Part shown: positions 33,840 through 39,936 of the stretch, piece after piece
How the letters are laid out: every line of letters begins with the position of its first letter
Position numbering within the stretch: the stretch's first letter is position 1
From: Streptomyces sp. CoH27
Lineage (GTDB): Bacteria; Actinomycetota; Actinomycetes; Streptomycetales; Streptomycetaceae
DNA length: 39,936 nt
NCBI RefSeq assembly: GCF_020181035.1
Contig: NZ_JAIQYY010000024.1
Coordinates: 95,632-135,567, forward strand
Reading direction: 5' to 3'
The notes under the pieces: generated by a model
The model's input: only the letters and a program-made list of their open reading frames with translations
What the model was told of the DNA's origin: nothing
Database searches by the model: none
Translations under genes and position numbers: made by a program

Positions 33840-34745
33840 GTGTCCGTACGTGAATTGGTGGTCCTCGGCACCGCCAGCCAGGTCCCCACCCGGCACCGCA
33901 ACCACAACGGCTACCTGCTGCGGTGGGACGGCGAAGGCATCCTCTTCGACCCCGGCGAGGGCACACAGCGCCAGATGGTGCGCGCCGGGGTCGCCGCGCA
34001 CGACCTGAACCGGATCTGCGTCACGCACTTCCACGGCGACCACTCCCTCGGTCTCGCCGGCGTCATCCAGCGGATCAACCTCGACCAGGTGCCGCACGAG
34101 ATCACCGCGCACTACCCGCGCTCCGGCCGGCGCTTCTTCGACCGCCTGCGGTACGCGACGGCCTACCGGGAGACGGTCGGCATCACCGAGGCGCCGGTCG
34201 CCGCCGACGGCATCCTCGCGGTGACCTCGGCGTACACCCTGGAGGCGCGCAGGCTCTCGCACCCGGTCGAGTCCTACGGCTACCGGCTCATCGAGCCCGA
34301 CGGCCGCCGCATGCTGCCCGACCGGCTCGCCGCGCACGGCATCAAGGGGCCGGACGTCGGCGTGCTCCAGCGCGACGGGCGGCTCGGGGACGTGACGCTG
34401 GAGGACGTCAGCGAGGTACGGCGCGGGCAGCGGTTCGCGTTCGTCATGGACACCCGGCTCTGCGACGGCGTGCACGCGCTCGCGGAGGGCTGCGACCTGC
34501 TGGTGATCGAGTCCACGTTCCTCGACGAGGACACGGAACTCGCCATCGAGCACGGTCATCTGACGGCGGGTCAGGCCGCCGCCGTGGCCCGGGACGCGGG
34601 CGTGCGGCACCTGGTCCTCACCCACTTCAGCCAGCGCTACTCCGAGCCGGAGGAGTTCGAGCGGCAGGCGCGGGCGGCCGGTTTCGAGGGTGAGCTGACC
34701 GTGGCGCACGATCTGCTGCGGGTGCCGGTGCCGAAACGGCGATAA
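33840..34745 (+). CDS. rnz: Ribonuclease Z
   Basis: 301 aa from the GTG at 33840. It removes the 3' trailer of tRNA precursors. The zinc motif THFHGDHSLGLAGVIQRI lies near residues 62-80. LGTASQVPTRHRNHNGYLLR at the N-terminus, FDPGEGTQRQMVRAG near 39, VMDTRLCDG near 202, ESTFLDEDTELA near 223 and VLTHFSQRYSEPEEFE near 260 are all RNase Z landmarks. It appears full length and catalytically intact. Confidence 0.95.
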   Translation: MSVRELVVLGTASQVPTRHRNHNGYLLRWDGEGILFDPGEGTQRQMVRAGVAAHDLNRICVTHFHGDHSLGLAGVIQRINLDQVPHEITAHYPRSGRRFFDRLRYATAYRETVGITEAPVAADGILAVTSAYTLEARRLSHPVESYGYRLIEPDGRRMLPDRLAAHGIKGPDVGVLQRDGRLGDVTLEDVSEVRRGQRFAFVMDTRLCDGVHALAEGCDLLVIESTFLDEDTELAIEHGHLTAGQAAAVARDAGVRHLVLTHFSQRYSEPEEFERQARAAGFEGELTVAHDLLRVPVPKRR

Positions 34746-34768
34746 AGCAATCGGCGGCAAAACGCCCG

Positions 34769-34780
34769 TACGATACGTCG
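34769..34780 (+). promoter_or_regulatory. Probable -10 of a leaderless deaminase transcript
   Basis: TACGAT at 34769-34774 is followed by six bases and the ATG at 34781. No Shine-Dalgarno sequence is visible. Confidence 0.45.
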
Positions 34781-35785
34781 ATGCCCCTCCCGAAAGCAGA
34801 ACTGCACCTCCATATCGAAGGCACCCTGGAGCCGGAGCTGGCGTTCGAGCTGGCCGCCCGCAACGGTGTGACCCTCCCGTACGCGACCACGGACGAGCTC
34901 CGCAAGGCGTACGACTTCGAGGATCTCCAGTCCTTCCTGAACCTGTACTACGAGCTCATGGCCGTCCTGCGCACCGAGCAGGACTTCGCCGACCTGGCGA
35001 ACGCCTACCTCGCGCGGGCCGCCGCGCAGGGTGTCCGGCACGCGGAGATCTTCTTCGACCCGCAGGCCCACCTGTCCCGGGGCGTGTCCATGGGCACGGT
35101 CGTGGAGGGGCTGTGGCGGGCGCTGGGCAGCAGCGAGCGGAACCACGGCATCTCGACCAGGCTGATCCTCTGCTTCCTGCGCGACGAGTCCGCCGAGTCG
35201 GCCCTGGAGACGCTCGAAGCCGCGGGGCCGTACCTCGACCGGATCACCGGAGTCGGACTCGACTCCGCCGAGGTCGGGCATCCGCCGGTGAAGTTCCGGG
35301 AGGTGTACGAGGCGGCCGCCGCGCTCGGGCTGCGCCGGGTCGCGCACGCCGGTGAGGAGGGGCCGCCGGCGTACATCACCGAGGCGCTGGACGTGCTCGG
35401 CGTCGAGCGCGTCGACCACGGGCTGCGCTGCATGGAGGACCCGGCGCTGGTCGAGCGGCTGGTCCGGGAGCGGATCCCGCTGACGCTGTGCCCGCTGTCC
35501 AACGTCCGGCTGCGGACCGTCGACACCCTCGCCGACCACCCGCTGCCCGCCATGCTCGACGCCGGCCTGCTGTGCACGGTCAACTCCGACGACCCGGCCT
35601 ACTTCGGCGGGTACGCGGGCGACAACTTCACGGCCGTCCAGCAGACCTTGGGCCTGCCCGAGGACCGCCTGCGCGAGCTGGCCCGCAACTCCTTCCTCGC
35701 CTCCTTCCTGGAGGACGACGAGGAGCGGCGGGCCCGTTACCTCGCCGAGGTCGAGGCGTACGAGTTCGGCGACGCGGTGTCGTAG
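34781..35785 (+). CDS. Adenine/adenosine deaminase family protein (adenine aminohydrolase-like)
   Basis: 334 aa, starting MPLPKAELHLHIEGTLEPEL. It is a zinc-dependent amidohydrolase with metal ligands H9 and H11, AHAGEEGPP (H189, catalytic Glu192), ERVDHGLR and NSDDPAYFGG. The combination HIEGTLEPEL, DSAEVGHPPVKF and CPLSN matches, from memory, the bacterial and fungal adenine deaminase branch better than true adenosine deaminase, so the likely reaction is adenine to hypoxanthine in purine salvage. A homologue acting on 6-aminodeoxyfutalosine cannot be excluded. The gene appears to be transcribed leaderless. Its 3' end overlaps the convergent MFS gene by 49 bp. A fragment of its 5' end is present in the pseudogene at 37449-37507. 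Confidence 0.88.
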   Translation: MPLPKAELHLHIEGTLEPELAFELAARNGVTLPYATTDELRKAYDFEDLQSFLNLYYELMAVLRTEQDFADLANAYLARAAAQGVRHAEIFFDPQAHLSRGVSMGTVVEGLWRALGSSERNHGISTRLILCFLRDESAESALETLEAAGPYLDRITGVGLDSAEVGHPPVKFREVYEAAAALGLRRVAHAGEEGPPAYITEALDVLGVERVDHGLRCMEDPALVERLVRERIPLTLCPLSNVRLRTVDTLADHPLPAMLDAGLLCTVNSDDPAYFGGYAGDNFTAVQQTLGLPEDRLRELARNSFLASFLEDDEERRARYLAEVEAYEFGDAVS

Positions 35786-36966
35786 GCCTCCTGTGCGGGC
35801 ACGGGCGCCTCCACCGGGAGTTCCACGACCGGCAGGGGGCGCCTTGCCGTACGCAGCGCCACCGCCGTCATCGGTACGGCGATCAGCAGCAGCCCGGCGG
35901 CCAGCAGCTCGCCCATCACCGGGAAGCCCATCCCCGACGCCAGCACGCTCCCGGTCAGCGGGCCCGCCGCCGTGCCCAGCGAGGACGCCGAGCCGACCAG
36001 GACCGCCCAGCGGCCGCGCGGGTCGAGGGAGGCGGCGAGGCCGAGGACGTACGACAGCACGACCGGGTAGAGGATGTTCCAGGAGATCTCCCCGGTCGCG
36101 AAGGACGACAGGTCCCGCGCCGACGCGCTCAGCGCGATGCAGCCCGCGATCAGGGCCGTACCGGCGCCGATGGGCAGCGCCCGGCCCAGCCGGGAGCCGA
36201 GCACACCCGCGCCCAGCACCCCGAGCAGCCCGGCGCCGAGCGCGACCGCGAACACCGCGCCGACGGTGACCTCGGTGAGACGGGCCTGGGCCAGACCGAT
36301 GCGGCCGCTGACGCCCCACAGGGAGTTCTGGGCGAGGGACCAGCAGGTCATGGTGGCGGCCAGCAGGAGGCCGGCGCGGAGATGGGGGAGCCGGCCGTAC
36401 GCGACGGACGAGGACGTGCGGGCCGGTGCCGCGGGACCGGACAGCCGGCCGGTGAGCGGCCAGACGGCGAGCGCGGTGAGGGCGATCGCGGCCAGGGGCA
36501 GGCCGTGGCCGGGGCCGAGGTGGGGGATCGTCAGATACAGGGCGCCGGCGAGTGCCGAGACACCGAGCAGGCCGGCCGTGGTGACCCGGTGCGGGTCCTT
36601 CTGGGCGGCGATGCCGCTCGCCGCGACCGCCGTGATCGTGCCCGAGCCGAAGCCGCCGGCCACCGCGCCCGCGACGACGGCCGGGACGACGCCGGTGAGG
36701 GCGGCGCCGCCGTAGCCGAGGAAGGCGAGGGCGAGGCCCGCACGGGCGAGGGTGCGGGCGCCGATCCGGTCCACCCGGGACGCCAGCAGGAAGCCCGCCG
36801 TCGCCGAACTCAGCAGCAGGGCACTGCCGATGGCCCCGGCCTGGGTGGCGGTGAGCGGAAGCCCGCTGCTGAGCCGGCCGACGGTGGTCGGCAGCAGATA
36901 CGGGGAGAGGTACCCGACCGTGAACAGGGTGACGAGGGGCCAGGGCAGGGTGCGGGGGGCGGGCAC
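35737..36966 (-). CDS. MFS transporter
   Basis: About 409 aa from a GTG at 36966 (VPAPRTLPWPLVTLFTVGYL); the frame stays open to an ATG at 37128, but the extra residues do not look like protein. About 12 hydrophobic helices are visible, with the interdomain loop near SGPAAPARTSSSVAYGRLPH. The cytoplasmic loop between helices 2 and 3 reads ASRVDRIGARTLARAGLALA, a recognisable form of the MFS loop motif. The substrate is unknown. It is divergent from the damaged glucarate locus, so sugar-acid transport is possible but unsupported. Confidence 0.85.
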   Translation of the reverse strand: MPAPRTLPWPLVTLFTVGYLSPYLLPTTVGRLSSGLPLTATQAGAIGSALLLSSATAGFLLASRVDRIGARTLARAGLALAFLGYGGAALTGVVPAVVAGAVAGGFGSGTITAVAASGIAAQKDPHRVTTAGLLGVSALAGALYLTIPHLGPGHGLPLAAIALTALAVWPLTGRLSGPAAPARTSSSVAYGRLPHLRAGLLLAATMTCWSLAQNSLWGVSGRIGLAQARLTEVTVGAVFAVALGAGLLGVLGAGVLGSRLGRALPIGAGTALIAGCIALSASARDLSSFATGEISWNILYPVVLSYVLGLAASLDPRGRWAVLVGSASSLGTAAGPLTGSVLASGMGFPVMGELLAAGLLLIAVPMTAVALRTARRPLPVVELPVEAPVPAQEAYDTASPNSYASTSAR

Positions 36967-37314
36967 GGGCGTTCCAGGCAGGAGAAGAGGGGGAGGCGAG
37001 GCAAGTTGTATCAAGCGCGCGGGGCGCGAAGAAGCCAGGGTTGGGTGATCCGAGTCACTTTCTGGTTTGCCGGGTGTCGACGGGGGTAGCAACTTTCTCC
37101 AGCAGCTGTTCTCATATATGGACGGCATTCAGAAGGGGAGATAATCGGCGTGGATGGCGATCCGAGTCCGCAGCACGTGGCACGGCGGCTGCGGGAGGGT
37201 ATGGCGCAGGGTGTGCTGTCCTTCCCGCTCACCGCCTTCCACGACGACGGCTCCCTCGACCCCGACGGCTTCCGCGCCCATGTCGCCGGCCGGCTCGCCA
37301 CCGCCCCCGGCGCC

Positions 37315-37346
37315 GCCACGCGGCGGAGCCGCAGGATCGACGCAGC
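37315..37346. repeat. 32-bp dispersed-repeat insertion that breaks the dehydratase gene
   Basis: The insert contains CGCGGCGGAGCCGC, a palindrome-like GC core that I recognise from repeats common after streptomycete genes. It replaces about two codons and shifts the reading frame. Confidence 0.55.
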
Positions 37347-37448
37347 CCGGCCTGCGGCGCCGGGGAGTTCTTCTCGCTGGACGAGGACGAGGACGAGGAC
37401 CGGACGGTCGTCGCGATCACCGTCGAGGAGGCGGCTGGGAGGGTGCCC

Positions 37449-37507
37449 GTCGACGCCCCTCCCGACAGCAGAACTGCACCTCCACATCGAAGGCACCCTG
37501 GAGCCGG
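37449..37507 (+). repeat. 59-bp near-copy of the deaminase gene start
   Basis: Positions 37449-37507 match 34777-34835 at 56 of 59 bases. The mismatches are at 34782 (destroying the start codon, ATG to ACG), 34794 and 34813. The copy spans the last four bases upstream of the deaminase ATG and its first 18 codons. It is in the same orientation, 2.7 kb downstream of the source. Confidence 0.95.
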
Positions 37508-37996
37508 CACCGACGCCCCGCTCGTCCTGCCCCACTACCTCGTGGCCGCCCCGCAGGACGGCCTCACCGCCCAGCCGGAACAGCTCGCCGCCCGCACCCG
37601 GCTGCCGCTCGTGGCCTGCCGGCGCGGCCAGGTCGTCCACGGGGTGGAGACGCTGCGGTGCATCGCGCGCATCCCGAACGTCATCGGCGTCAAGGACGGG
37701 CACGGCGACCTCGATCGGCTCCAGCGCCTCACCCTCGCCGTCGGCGCCTTCTTCACCGCGCTCCGGGACGGGGACCAGGGGATGGTGGAGAAACCGCTGC
37801 GGGAGTTCTACGTCCCCTTCGTCGAACTGCGCGACCGCGCACCCGGATACGCCGTGTCCCTCGTGAAGGCGGCCGCCCGGCTGCGCGGACAGCGCGTCGG
37901 ACCCGTCCGCGCCCCGCTCACCGACCACGCGCCCGCCGACCTCGCCGGCCTCCAGGCCCTGCTCACCGCCGGACTCGACCTCGTAGGAGCATCCCT

Positions 37997-39298
37997 GTGA
38001 CGACCGTGACGACCCGTGACCTGACCATCGCCGAGGTACGCCTGACGCCGATCCTGGTGGCCGACGCGCCGCTGCTCAACACCCAGGGCGTGCACCAGCC
38101 GTACACGCCCCGGCTCATCGTGGAGATCGTCACCGCCGACGGGGTCACCGGGCTCGGCGAGACCTACGGCGACACCAAGTACCTGGAGCTGGCCCGCCCG
38201 CTGGCCGAGCGGCTCACCGGCCGCTCGGTCATGGATGTGAACGGGCTCTTCGCGCTCGACCTCGGTGTGGACGCGTCCCGGGTCGAGGGACAGGTGGACG
38301 CCGGCGGGCTGCGCGGGGTGCAGAGCGCCGACAAGCTCCGGCTGTCCGTGCTCTCCGCCTTCGAGGTCGCCTGCCTCGACGCTCAGGGCAAGGCGCTCGG
38401 GCTGCCCGTGCACGCGCTGCTCGGCGGCAAGCTGCGCGACTCCGTCGAGTACAGCGCCTACCTGTTCTACAAGTGGGCCGGACACCCGGCGGGCGTCACC
38501 GCCGAACCCGACGACTGGGGCGCCGCCCTCGACCCGGCCGGGGTCGTGGCCCAGGCGCGCACGTTCAAGGAGCGCTACGGCTTCACCTCCTTCAAGCTCA
38601 AGGGCGGTGTCTTCCCGCCCGACGAGGAGATCGCGGCCGTACACGCCCTCGCCGAGGCCTTCCCCGGCCACCCGCTGCGCCTCGACCCCAACGGCGCCTG
38701 GTCCGTCGAGACCTCGCTGAAGGTGGCCGGGGAACTCGGCGACGTCCTCGAATACCTGGAGGACCCGACGCTGGGCACCCCGGCGATGGCCGAGGTGTCC
38801 GCGGGCACCGACGTCCCGCTCGCCACCAACATGTGCGTGACCACCTTCGGCGAGATCAAGGAGGCGTTCACCCGCGATGCCGTCCAGGTGGTTCTCTCCG
38901 ACCACCACTACTGGGGCGGTCTGCGCAACACCCAGAGACTCGCCGCGATCTGCGCGGCCTTCGGCGTCGGGGTGTCCATGCACTCCAACACCCACCTCGG
39001 GATCAGCCTCGCCGCGATGACCCAGGTCGCCGCGACCGTCCCCGGCCTCCACCACGCCTGTGACTCCCACTACCCGTGGCAGTCCGAGGACGTCCTCACC
39101 GAGCGGCTCGCCTTCGACGGCGGCCGGGTCGCGGTGACCGACGCACCCGGCCTCGGCGTCGTGCTCGACCGGGACGAACTGGCCCGGCTGCACCGCCGGT
39201 GGGCCGAGGACGACGGCGCGCTGCGCGACCGGGACGACGCGGCGGCGATGCTGATGGGCGAACCGGAGTGGCGCCGGCCGGCGATGCCGCGCTGGTGA
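37997..39298 (+). CDS. gudD: Glucarate dehydratase (enolase superfamily)
   Basis: 433 aa from the GTG at 37997, overlapping the pseudogene stop by three bases. It dehydrates D-glucarate to 5-dehydro-4-deoxyglucarate. The catalytic KxK is K200-L-K202 (FTSFKLKGGVF). Metal ligands are D230 (LRLDPNGAW), the Glu in YLEDP and the Asn of ATNMCVTTFGEI. The general acid-base His is H329 (SMHSNTHLGIS). The capping domain carries NTQGVHQPYTPRLIVEI. All are intact, in contrast to the gene before it. The final Trp codon and stop lie in a 14-bp tandem duplication. It is expected to work with a glucarate transporter and the dehydratase that is broken here. Confidence 0.93.
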   Translation: MTTVTTRDLTIAEVRLTPILVADAPLLNTQGVHQPYTPRLIVEIVTADGVTGLGETYGDTKYLELARPLAERLTGRSVMDVNGLFALDLGVDASRVEGQVDAGGLRGVQSADKLRLSVLSAFEVACLDAQGKALGLPVHALLGGKLRDSVEYSAYLFYKWAGHPAGVTAEPDDWGAALDPAGVVAQARTFKERYGFTSFKLKGGVFPPDEEIAAVHALAEAFPGHPLRLDPNGAWSVETSLKVAGELGDVLEYLEDPTLGTPAMAEVSAGTDVPLATNMCVTTFGEIKEAFTRDAVQVVLSDHHYWGGLRNTQRLAAICAAFGVGVSMHSNTHLGISLAAMTQVAATVPGLHHACDSHYPWQSEDVLTERLAFDGGRVAVTDAPGLGVVLDRDELARLHRRWAEDDGALRDRDDAAAMLMGEPEWRRPAMPRW

Positions 39299-39318
39299 GA
39301 CCTGGCTGGTGAGACCTG
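39291..39318 (+). repeat. 14-bp perfect tandem duplication over the gudD stop codon
   Basis: GCTGGTGAGACCTG occurs at 39291-39304 and again at 39305-39318. The first copy holds the terminal Trp codon and TGA stop of gudD. Confidence 0.9.
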
Positions 39319-39410
39319 TACGAGTGGCGGTCGATACGGTCGTAACCGGCGATTCCCGTGCGTGACCTGGTGCACACTGGCCAGATCCGCACCACGTCAG
39401 GGAGCGCACC

Positions 39411-39936
39411 GTGACCGCCTCGCACGCCCTCACCGGAGAGGAACCGGAACACCTCACCAAGGCAGCGCGCTGCCAGACCCGGGTCGACCCGCTCGCCGGG
39501 CTGCGCACACCCGGCGACCCGCCCTGGGACGTCTACCTCACGGGCACGGTCTTCCTCGACATCATCTTCACCGGCCTGGACTCGGCGCCCGTGCGCGGCA
39601 CCGAGTCCTGGGCCCGGGGCATGGGCTCCAGCCCCGGCGGGGTCGCCAACATGGCCACCGCGCTGGCCCGGCTCGGCCTGCGGACCTCCCTCGCGGCCGC
39701 CTTCGGCGACGACCACTACGGCGAGTACTGCTGGGACGCCCTCGCCCAGGGCGAGGGCATCGACCTGTCGGCCTCGCGGACCGTGCCCGGCTGGCACTCG
39801 CCGGTGACCGTGTCCATGGCGTACGAGGGCGAGCGGACGATGGTCTCCCACGGGCACGAGCCGCCGCCGGAAGCCGCGCTGCTCCAGGAAGGCGCGCCGG
39901 ACCACCCGCCCCGCGCGCGTGCCGCCGTCGCCTCGC
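39411..39936 (+). CDS. PfkB-family sugar kinase (partial, 3' end off window)
   Basis: About 175 codons are visible from a GTG at 39411 preceded by GGGAG, running off the right edge. The N-terminus shows the ribokinase fold: DVYLTGTVFLDIIFTGLDS (first strand and substrate Asp), SSPGGVANMATALARLGLRT (PfkB glycine motif near residues 75-90) and AAFGDDHYGEYCWDALAQ. The substrate is probably a sugar or nucleoside. The upstream 110 bp contain the gudD duplication, and a separate promoter is possible. Whether it belongs to the glucarate pathway cannot be told, because neither glucarate nor its dehydration product needs a PfkB kinase on the 2,5-dioxovalerate route. Confidence 0.85.
   Translation, partial: MTASHALTGEEPEHLTKAARCQTRVDPLAGLRTPGDPPWDVYLTGTVFLDIIFTGLDSAPVRGTESWARGMGSSPGGVANMATALARLGLRTSLAAAFGDDHYGEYCWDALAQGEGIDLSASRTVPGWHSPVTVSMAYEGERTMVSHGHEPPPEAALLQEGAPDHPPRARAAVAS

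Larger units (their letters stand above)
37150..38000 (+). pseudogene. Degraded 5-dehydro-4-deoxyglucarate dehydratase (DapA superfamily)
   Basis: A good ribosome site (GGGGAG) and GTG at 37150 begin a normal family N-terminus (REGMAQGVLSFPLTAFHDDG). At 37315 a 32-bp insertion shifts the frame. Family sequence resumes at 37347 (PACGAGEFFSLDEDE) and continues to the stop at 38000 (VKAAARLRGQRVGPVRAPLT). Further damage is seen: an acidic ED repeat; 59 bp of the upstream deaminase gene replacing the strand after GRVPV; the catalytic Tyr region reading LVACRRGQV where LIAYQRGQV is expected; and about 45 residues missing between RLTLA and FFTALRDGD. The Schiff-base Lys region (GVKDGHGDLDRL) survives. 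The intact enzyme would convert the glucarate dehydratase product to 2,5-dioxovalerate. Comparison is with family sequence from memory. Confidence 0.88.

Noticed and set aside
36967..37128. Longer MFS start at 37128
   Set aside because: The added 54 residues include polar and proline-rich sequence with no membrane segment and run over the divergent promoter region.
37154..37996. N-terminal extension of glucarate dehydratase through the pseudogene region
   Set aside because: The frame is open but encodes Arg/Pro-rich nonsense; the family N-terminus starts at the GTG at 37997.

Overview
The window is high-GC actinobacterial chromosome, almost certainly Streptomyces or a very close relative. 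The evidence is strong third-position G/C bias, frequent GTG starts, and the gene order leuS - degV - comEA - comEC - yceI - holA - rpsT - lepA - acyl-CoA ligase - hemW - hrcA - dnaJ, which I recognise as core streptomycete synteny. No rRNA, tRNA, CRISPR array, prophage or complete insertion sequence was seen.

Layout. 1-2821 (minus): a two-gene redox module, a NuoF-like flavoprotein fused to a small ferredoxin (running off the left edge) and a ferric-reductase-like six-helix membrane protein. 2822-3256: a divergent control region containing a very short leucine-rich leader peptide and a classic U-tailed terminator before leuS. 3257-14506 (plus): leuS, a membrane-anchored unknown, DegV, ComEA/ComEC, a YceI-domain protein, a small unknown and holA. 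14507-14871: holA terminator, a minisatellite and a bidirectional hairpin, facing rpsT (minus). 15365-22593 (plus): lepA, long-chain acyl-CoA ligase, a HATPase/SpoIIE phosphatase and hemW. 22693-24821: Uma2-family nuclease converging on a DUF3097/metallo-hydrolase pair. 24822-27143: CIRCE-controlled hrcA-dnaJ, followed by two extra copies of the dnaJ 3' end. 27484-30039: nitronate monooxygenase, rsmE, a VOC protein and a small convergent unknown. 30158-35785 (plus): tricorn protease homologue, HIT hydrolase, RNase Z and an adenine/adenosine deaminase. 35737-36966 (minus): an MFS exporter. 37150-39936 (plus): a wrecked keto-deoxyglucarate dehydratase, an intact glucarate dehydratase and the start of a PfkB-type sugar kinase.

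How the genes work together. Most of the window is housekeeping: translation and its factors (leuS, rpsT, lepA, rsmE), replication (holA), the heat-shock repressor with its co-chaperone, RNA processing (rnz) and peptide turnover (tricorn). The right end looks like a D-glucarate utilisation locus whose second enzyme is broken.

The most unusual signals are at DNA level. The dnaJ 3' end with its stop codon is repeated three times with only synonymous differences in the coding part. Smaller stop-spanning duplications occur at rsmE and gudD. A 59-bp near-copy of the neighbouring deaminase gene start sits inside the dead dehydratase gene. In-frame repeats have expanded comEC and the tricorn gene. 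A leucine attenuator, apparently starting with a leaderless leader peptide, precedes leuS. All names come from reading the sequence and remembered family motifs; no database search was possible.
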